Under the pieces are notes generated by a model. That model saw only the letters and a list, made by a program, of their open reading frames with translations, did not search any database and was not told where the DNA came from. The position numbers and the translations under genes are program-made. A stretch of DNA of 47,050 bases, taken from assembly GCA_018266215.1 (NCBI GenBank), contig JAFEAV010000051.1:1-47050 (forward strand), written 5' to 3'. This DNA comes from Cyanobacteria bacterium SZAS LIN-3 (GTDB lineage: Bacteria; Cyanobacteriota; Vampirovibrionia; Obscuribacterales; Obscuribacteraceae). Of this stretch, positions 44,393 through 47,050 are shown one piece after another. Position 1 is the stretch's first letter. The number at the start of each line of letters is the position of its first letter.

Positions 44393-45375
44393 TCGGTGGA
44401 ATTTAGAAAATCGCGAGTCTTGGGCACGGCACTATCCTGCGAAGTGCCCGACGGCGTAAAGAGACAGATCGCATGACGCGGATCGTCAATCGGAAAAAAT
44501 CCCATCAAGGTCGATTGAAATTTCGCACCGTGCGGAGTCGTGCCGGTCTTGATGGCCAGCTTCAATTTATCGCTCTCGTCCAGCTTTCTGGCCGTGCCCT
44601 CGCGGGCGCAAAGGCGCATTCCTTTTATAAGGATGTCGTTTGTATGTTTGGAGAGCGGATTTTTGAAGGGGTGTTCTTTTTCTTTCAGCTCAAAATCTTC
44701 GGCCGAGTGCAAAACCGGCAGAGTCCCGCCACCGCCGACACCGATAAGCGCCGCCAGTCGCAACAGCGCCAGACAGGACGGCTTCATGTCCTCGGCCAGA
44801 CCAAGCACATAGTGCAGAGAGCTTTCGGGCAGGGTGTGTTTGGACTCATCCGGGAACGGTCCGGCTGCGCGTCCCGCACAACTGGAAGCCAGACCAAGAG
44901 CGCGAGCCTGCGTCAAAAATGCGCGGGTAGTGAGCCTCTGAGTGGCTTTGGCAAAAAATATGTTGCACGATAAACCCAGGGCCCGGACCATATCAATCTT
45001 GCCGTGCGGTTTTTGACAATGCACTTCTTCACGACCGATGCGATGCGTACCGGTGCACTCTAACTCTTGATTGAGGTTAAAAATCCCTTCTTCAAGTAAG
45101 GCGGCGGCAGCGACCAGCTTCATAATCGAGCCGGGGCGCTCACAGGGCACGTTAAATCCTGTCGGGAAGCCAACTTGACCATTTTTGATGCTGCACCAAA
45201 AAATGGCGGCGGCGTCCCTGGCAACAGCGGGAGTCTCGGCAGCCTTGAGCGTGCCCAGGCCAAAAATCGAACGCATAAAACCTCTGCGTCCAATTTCGAT
45301 TTTCTCTGAACTATCGGACTTGTCAGTCAATTTTTCTTTTACTTTCTTTTGACAACCGCTTGACCCTGGCAACAT
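44383..45375 (-). CDS. Minimal penicillin-binding-protein transpeptidase with twin-arginine-like N-terminus
   Basis: 330 residues holding a complete class B-like transpeptidase domain: S83-x-x-K86 (PGSIMK), S136-C-N138 (LSCNIFF) and K276-T-G-T279 (AIKTGTTPHG). The N-terminal pedestal of ordinary PBPs is absent. The start has RRGFMRSIFGLG at residues 30-41, close to the Tat consensus RRxFLK, but the hydrophobic part is short, so export route and topology are uncertain. Ten Cys residues are many for a PBP. The ATG at 45375 has no ribosome site; a later start is possible. It could be a DD-transpeptidase or a carboxypeptidase. It is coupled to the SpoIID gene and divergent from the AMMECR1-A2M pair. 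Confidence 0.82.
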   Translation of the reverse strand: MLPGSSGCQKKVKEKLTDKSDSSEKIEIGRRGFMRSIFGLGTLKAAETPAVARDAAAIFWCSIKNGQVGFPTGFNVPCERPGSIMKLVAAAALLEEGIFNLNQELECTGTHRIGREEVHCQKPHGKIDMVRALGLSCNIFFAKATQRLTTRAFLTQARALGLASSCAGRAAGPFPDESKHTLPESSLHYVLGLAEDMKPSCLALLRLAALIGVGGGGTLPVLHSAEDFELKEKEHPFKNPLSKHTNDILIKGMRLCAREGTARKLDESDKLKLAIKTGTTPHGAKFQSTLMGFFPIDDPRHAICLFTPSGTSQDSAVPKTRDFLNSTEWP

Positions 45376-45381
45376 GCAATT

Positions 45382-45411
45382 TTGACACAGCTTCTATAAG
45401 CTAAGTAATGT
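45382..45411 (+). promoter_or_regulatory. Promoter of the AMMECR1-A2M operon
   Basis: TTGACA (45382-45387), an 18-bp spacer and TAATGT (45406-45411). The -10 covers the ATG at 45408, so transcription starts near 45418 and that ATG cannot be used from this promoter. Confidence 0.55.
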
Positions 45412-45461
45412 CCAGGGCCAACCCTTATAAAAACGCATTCTGTCTCACCGGAGAGCGCCTT

Positions 45462-46103
45462 TTGACGCACCCTTCCCAGTCAAGCATTTTCCTCGGCGCT
45501 TTGCTGCTGACGAGCATCTTTGCATCCCTTTCGGCCTGCGCCCCTGGCCCCGCTCTGGCACTGCGGCAGACTGCGGAGCAAAACACTAAACCGATATCGC
45601 TTGAGAAAATCGCCCGGGCCACCCTCGAAAATCATTTCGCACCCCAGCCTAAATCTTTTAAAGAGATGGTCAAAACTTTTGAAGTGCCAAAAATCTACAA
45701 ACAAGCAAAAGGGCTCTTTGTTACCCTCTCAAAAAACGGCAAAACAAGGGCCTGCTGGGGCTCCATCAATCCCCAGGAAGGCAATCTTGTCGCCGCCACA
45801 ATACTGGCGTGCGAGGAGGCCCTGTCCAAAGAATATCGTTTCCCACCGATCAAAAAGAGCGAGCTAGCCGCTCTCAAGTGCCAGGTTACCGTGGTAGAAA
45901 AACTAGAGCCTGTCTCCAGGCATGCCAGTCTCAATCCGCTTGTGGACGGGCTTATGGTGCGCAGTGGCGCCAAGGCCGCCGTGCTCCTGCCGGGGGAGGC
46001 TTCCGACCCTCACTACCAGGTAATGCAGTGCAAACTCAAAGCTGGTATAACCCCCCAAGAGCCTTGCCAGATTTATAGGATGCGTGCCCATGTCTTTCGC
46101 TGA
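45462..46103 (+). CDS. AMMECR1-domain lipoprotein
   Basis: 213 residues from TTG at 45462, chosen because GGAG lies eight bases upstream and because the promoter -10 covers the earlier ATG at 45408. It then has a normal lipoprotein signal with lipobox Cys at residue 26 (SLSAC). The rest matches AMMECR1: GLFVTLSKNGKTRACWGSIN, AATILACEEALSKEYRFPPI, KSELAALKCQVTVVEKLEPV and AAVLLPGEASDP...KLKAGI. AMMECR1 proteins are usually cytosolic and of unknown activity, with a conserved RGCIG motif (here RACWG). The stop overlaps the A2M start by 14 bases, so the two are coupled. Confidence 0.8.
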   Translation: MTHPSQSSIFLGALLLTSIFASLSACAPGPALALRQTAEQNTKPISLEKIARATLENHFAPQPKSFKEMVKTFEVPKIYKQAKGLFVTLSKNGKTRACWGSINPQEGNLVAATILACEEALSKEYRFPPIKKSELAALKCQVTVVEKLEPVSRHASLNPLVDGLMVRSGAKAAVLLPGEASDPHYQVMQCKLKAGITPQEPCQIYRMRAHVFR

Positions 46104-47050
46104 CATCTCTTCCCACAATCCCATTAAGCGGCTGCTGACGCCGCAGAGCACAGTATTCAGCTGGGAGCTATTGGTGCTCCAACTGCTCTTTTTGGCTCTG
46201 GTGGCCGTTAGCATGGACAAGCCGACCGGCTCGCTGTCGGGACAGGTGGCGCTGGAAGAAAAAGGCTTCGATCTGGCAACCTACAATCTGCGCGACCACC
46301 ACGTTTACGCCATCGTCAACGGCCCCCGCAGCGGACAGTCGATTGAGCGCGGCTCCTGGGTAAAAGCCGACGGTACTTTTGAAATCGGTCAGTTGCCCGT
46401 CGGTGAATATTTGCTGCGGGTGCGCGCGCCTGGTTTCGCCACCGAAACTGTAGAGAGTCTCTTTGTCCAGGAAGGGCACATCAATAAATTGCCGCATCCG
46501 GTGCGGCTCAATCTGCTTAACCCGACGGTGAATATTGCCGCCGAAAGCCGCGTTTTCACAACCAAGGAGCCGCCGCATTTCTGGATCAACGCTTCGGGTG
46601 CGGCCAAAGCTACGGTCAAAGTCTACAAAAAAGATCTGTTTAGCGTCATGGTGCCCGATGCCGCGGCCAAGCACGGCGTCAACATTTCCAATGACTTCAG
46701 CATGTATGTTGACTCATCCAAGAAATTTCAAAATCCATTTGGCGACCTCAGCCCGGTCAAGTCATTCACCCGCGACCTGACAATGGACGTGGAAGACAAT
46801 GCCCACGCCGAGTTTAAATTTGATTCAGCGATGGAGCCCGGCGACTACTTCGCCGTGGCCGAGGTTGTCGATCCCTTCGGCAAAAACAGCGCCCGCACGG
46901 TCACCTGGTTTAGCGTCGGCGATGTCGGCCTGGTCGTGAAATATTCACCCACCAAAACCATCGTGCGCGCAGTCGATCTCAACACACTAAAGGGCCAGCC
47001 CGGCGTAAACGTCAAATTGATGAATCACACCGAAGCCGGTGCCTTCGATG
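46090..47050 (+). CDS. Bacterial alpha-2-macroglobulin-like protein, N-terminal part (runs off the edge)
   Basis: About 320 residues are visible and the frame is still open at 47050. A short cytoplasmic start and one membrane helix (~24-43) give way to a carboxypeptidase-regulatory-like beta sandwich (~47-135, with GTFEIGQLPVGEYLLRV), then macroglobulin-type domains (FSVGDVGLVVKYSPTKTIVR followed by AVDLNTLKGQPGVNVKLM). This is the N-terminal plan of bacterial A2Ms, periplasmic protease traps often linked to PBP1C. The thioester region (CxEQ) would lie beyond the window. It starts 14 bases inside the AMMECR1 gene, with AGGA about nine bases upstream. Confidence 0.78.
   Translation, partial: MSFADISSHNPIKRLLTPQSTVFSWELLVLQLLFLALVAVSMDKPTGSLSGQVALEEKGFDLATYNLRDHHVYAIVNGPRSGQSIERGSWVKADGTFEIGQLPVGEYLLRVRAPGFATETVESLFVQEGHINKLPHPVRLNLLNPTVNIAAESRVFTTKEPPHFWINASGAAKATVKVYKKDLFSVMVPDAAAKHGVNISNDFSMYVDSSKKFQNPFGDLSPVKSFTRDLTMDVEDNAHAEFKFDSAMEPGDYFAVAEVVDPFGKNSARTVTWFSVGDVGLVVKYSPTKTIVRAVDLNTLKGQPGVNVKLMNHTEAGAFD

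Noticed and set aside
45408..45461. ATG at 45408 as start of the AMMECR1 gene
   Set aside because: It falls inside the predicted -10 element and has no ribosome site, whereas TTG at 45462 has GGAG eight bases upstream and gives a normal lipoprotein signal length.

Overview
The window is about 47 kb of chromosomal DNA from a Gram-negative-type bacterium. It is moderately GC-rich and densely coded, and I see no transposase, integrase, phage gene or CRISPR array. Several features suggest a non-photosynthetic relative of the Cyanobacteria (Melainabacteria / Vampirovibrionia, for example an Obscuribacterales-like lineage): a TMEM14-type membrane protein, a BioY-like protein, a SLOG-domain protein beside mraY, LCP and DedA proteins, many TPR and two-component proteins, and a secA-tsaB-rimI run. 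That placement is inference from gene content and was not tested. Two GT9 heptosyltransferase-like genes and an alpha-2-macroglobulin argue for an outer membrane and periplasm. TTG and GTG starts are common.

Layout. 1-551: the end of an unrecognised gene. 568-7331 (minus): secA, tsaB, rimI, bioY and a membrane-anchored metallophosphoesterase, almost without gaps, with a likely extra promoter before bioY. 7546-8619: rlmN (plus). 8594-10437 (minus): a small orphan protein with its own terminator, then a pseudopilin and a metallo-beta-lactamase-fold hydrolase. 10648-13187: a divergent pair of an LCP ligase (minus) and a GT9 glycosyltransferase (plus). 13093-20059 (minus): a SLOG protein and mraY, then a TPR / sensor kinase / HD-GYP regulator operon whose end overlaps the GT9 gene by 95 bp. 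20428-23631 (plus): a PcrA/UvrD-type helicase and ndk. 23649-24914 (minus): a second GT9 enzyme.

24915-25346 is the most unusual stretch. It holds four copies of a 9-bp motif (TGATACCAG), an extended -10 promoter and a roughly 170-nt region of successive hairpins. These lead into a gene that joins a histone H1-like basic tail to a HicB/ribbon-helix-helix domain. 25975-29718 (plus): a DegT-type sugar aminotransferase and a large TMTC/PMT-like membrane protein. 29725-33150 (minus): a small hypothetical gene, murQ and selB, the last implying selenocysteine use. 33281-35466: a DedA protein, an RHH-like protein and a VirB8-like membrane protein. 35570-35642: tRNA-Phe(GAA), followed closely by a secreted purple-acid-phosphatase-like enzyme.

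37217-43089: a zinc-ribbon protein, TMEM14, a PAS histidine kinase and a small membrane protein, then on the minus strand an aminotransferase / OmpR-type regulator / papain-like peptidase operon. 43205-47050 is an envelope module. A minimal PBP transpeptidase and a SpoIID/LytB protein on the minus strand are divergent from a predicted AMMECR1-domain lipoprotein, whose gene overlaps the start of an alpha-2-macroglobulin gene that runs off the right edge.

The recurring theme is the cell envelope: peptidoglycan precursor synthesis (mraY), recycling (murQ), remodelling (PBP, SpoIID, NlpC-like), wall or glycan ligation (LCP), LPS-type glycosylation (GT9 x2, DegT, TMTC-like) and export (secA), mixed with housekeeping RNA and tRNA modification genes (rlmN, tsaB, rimI).
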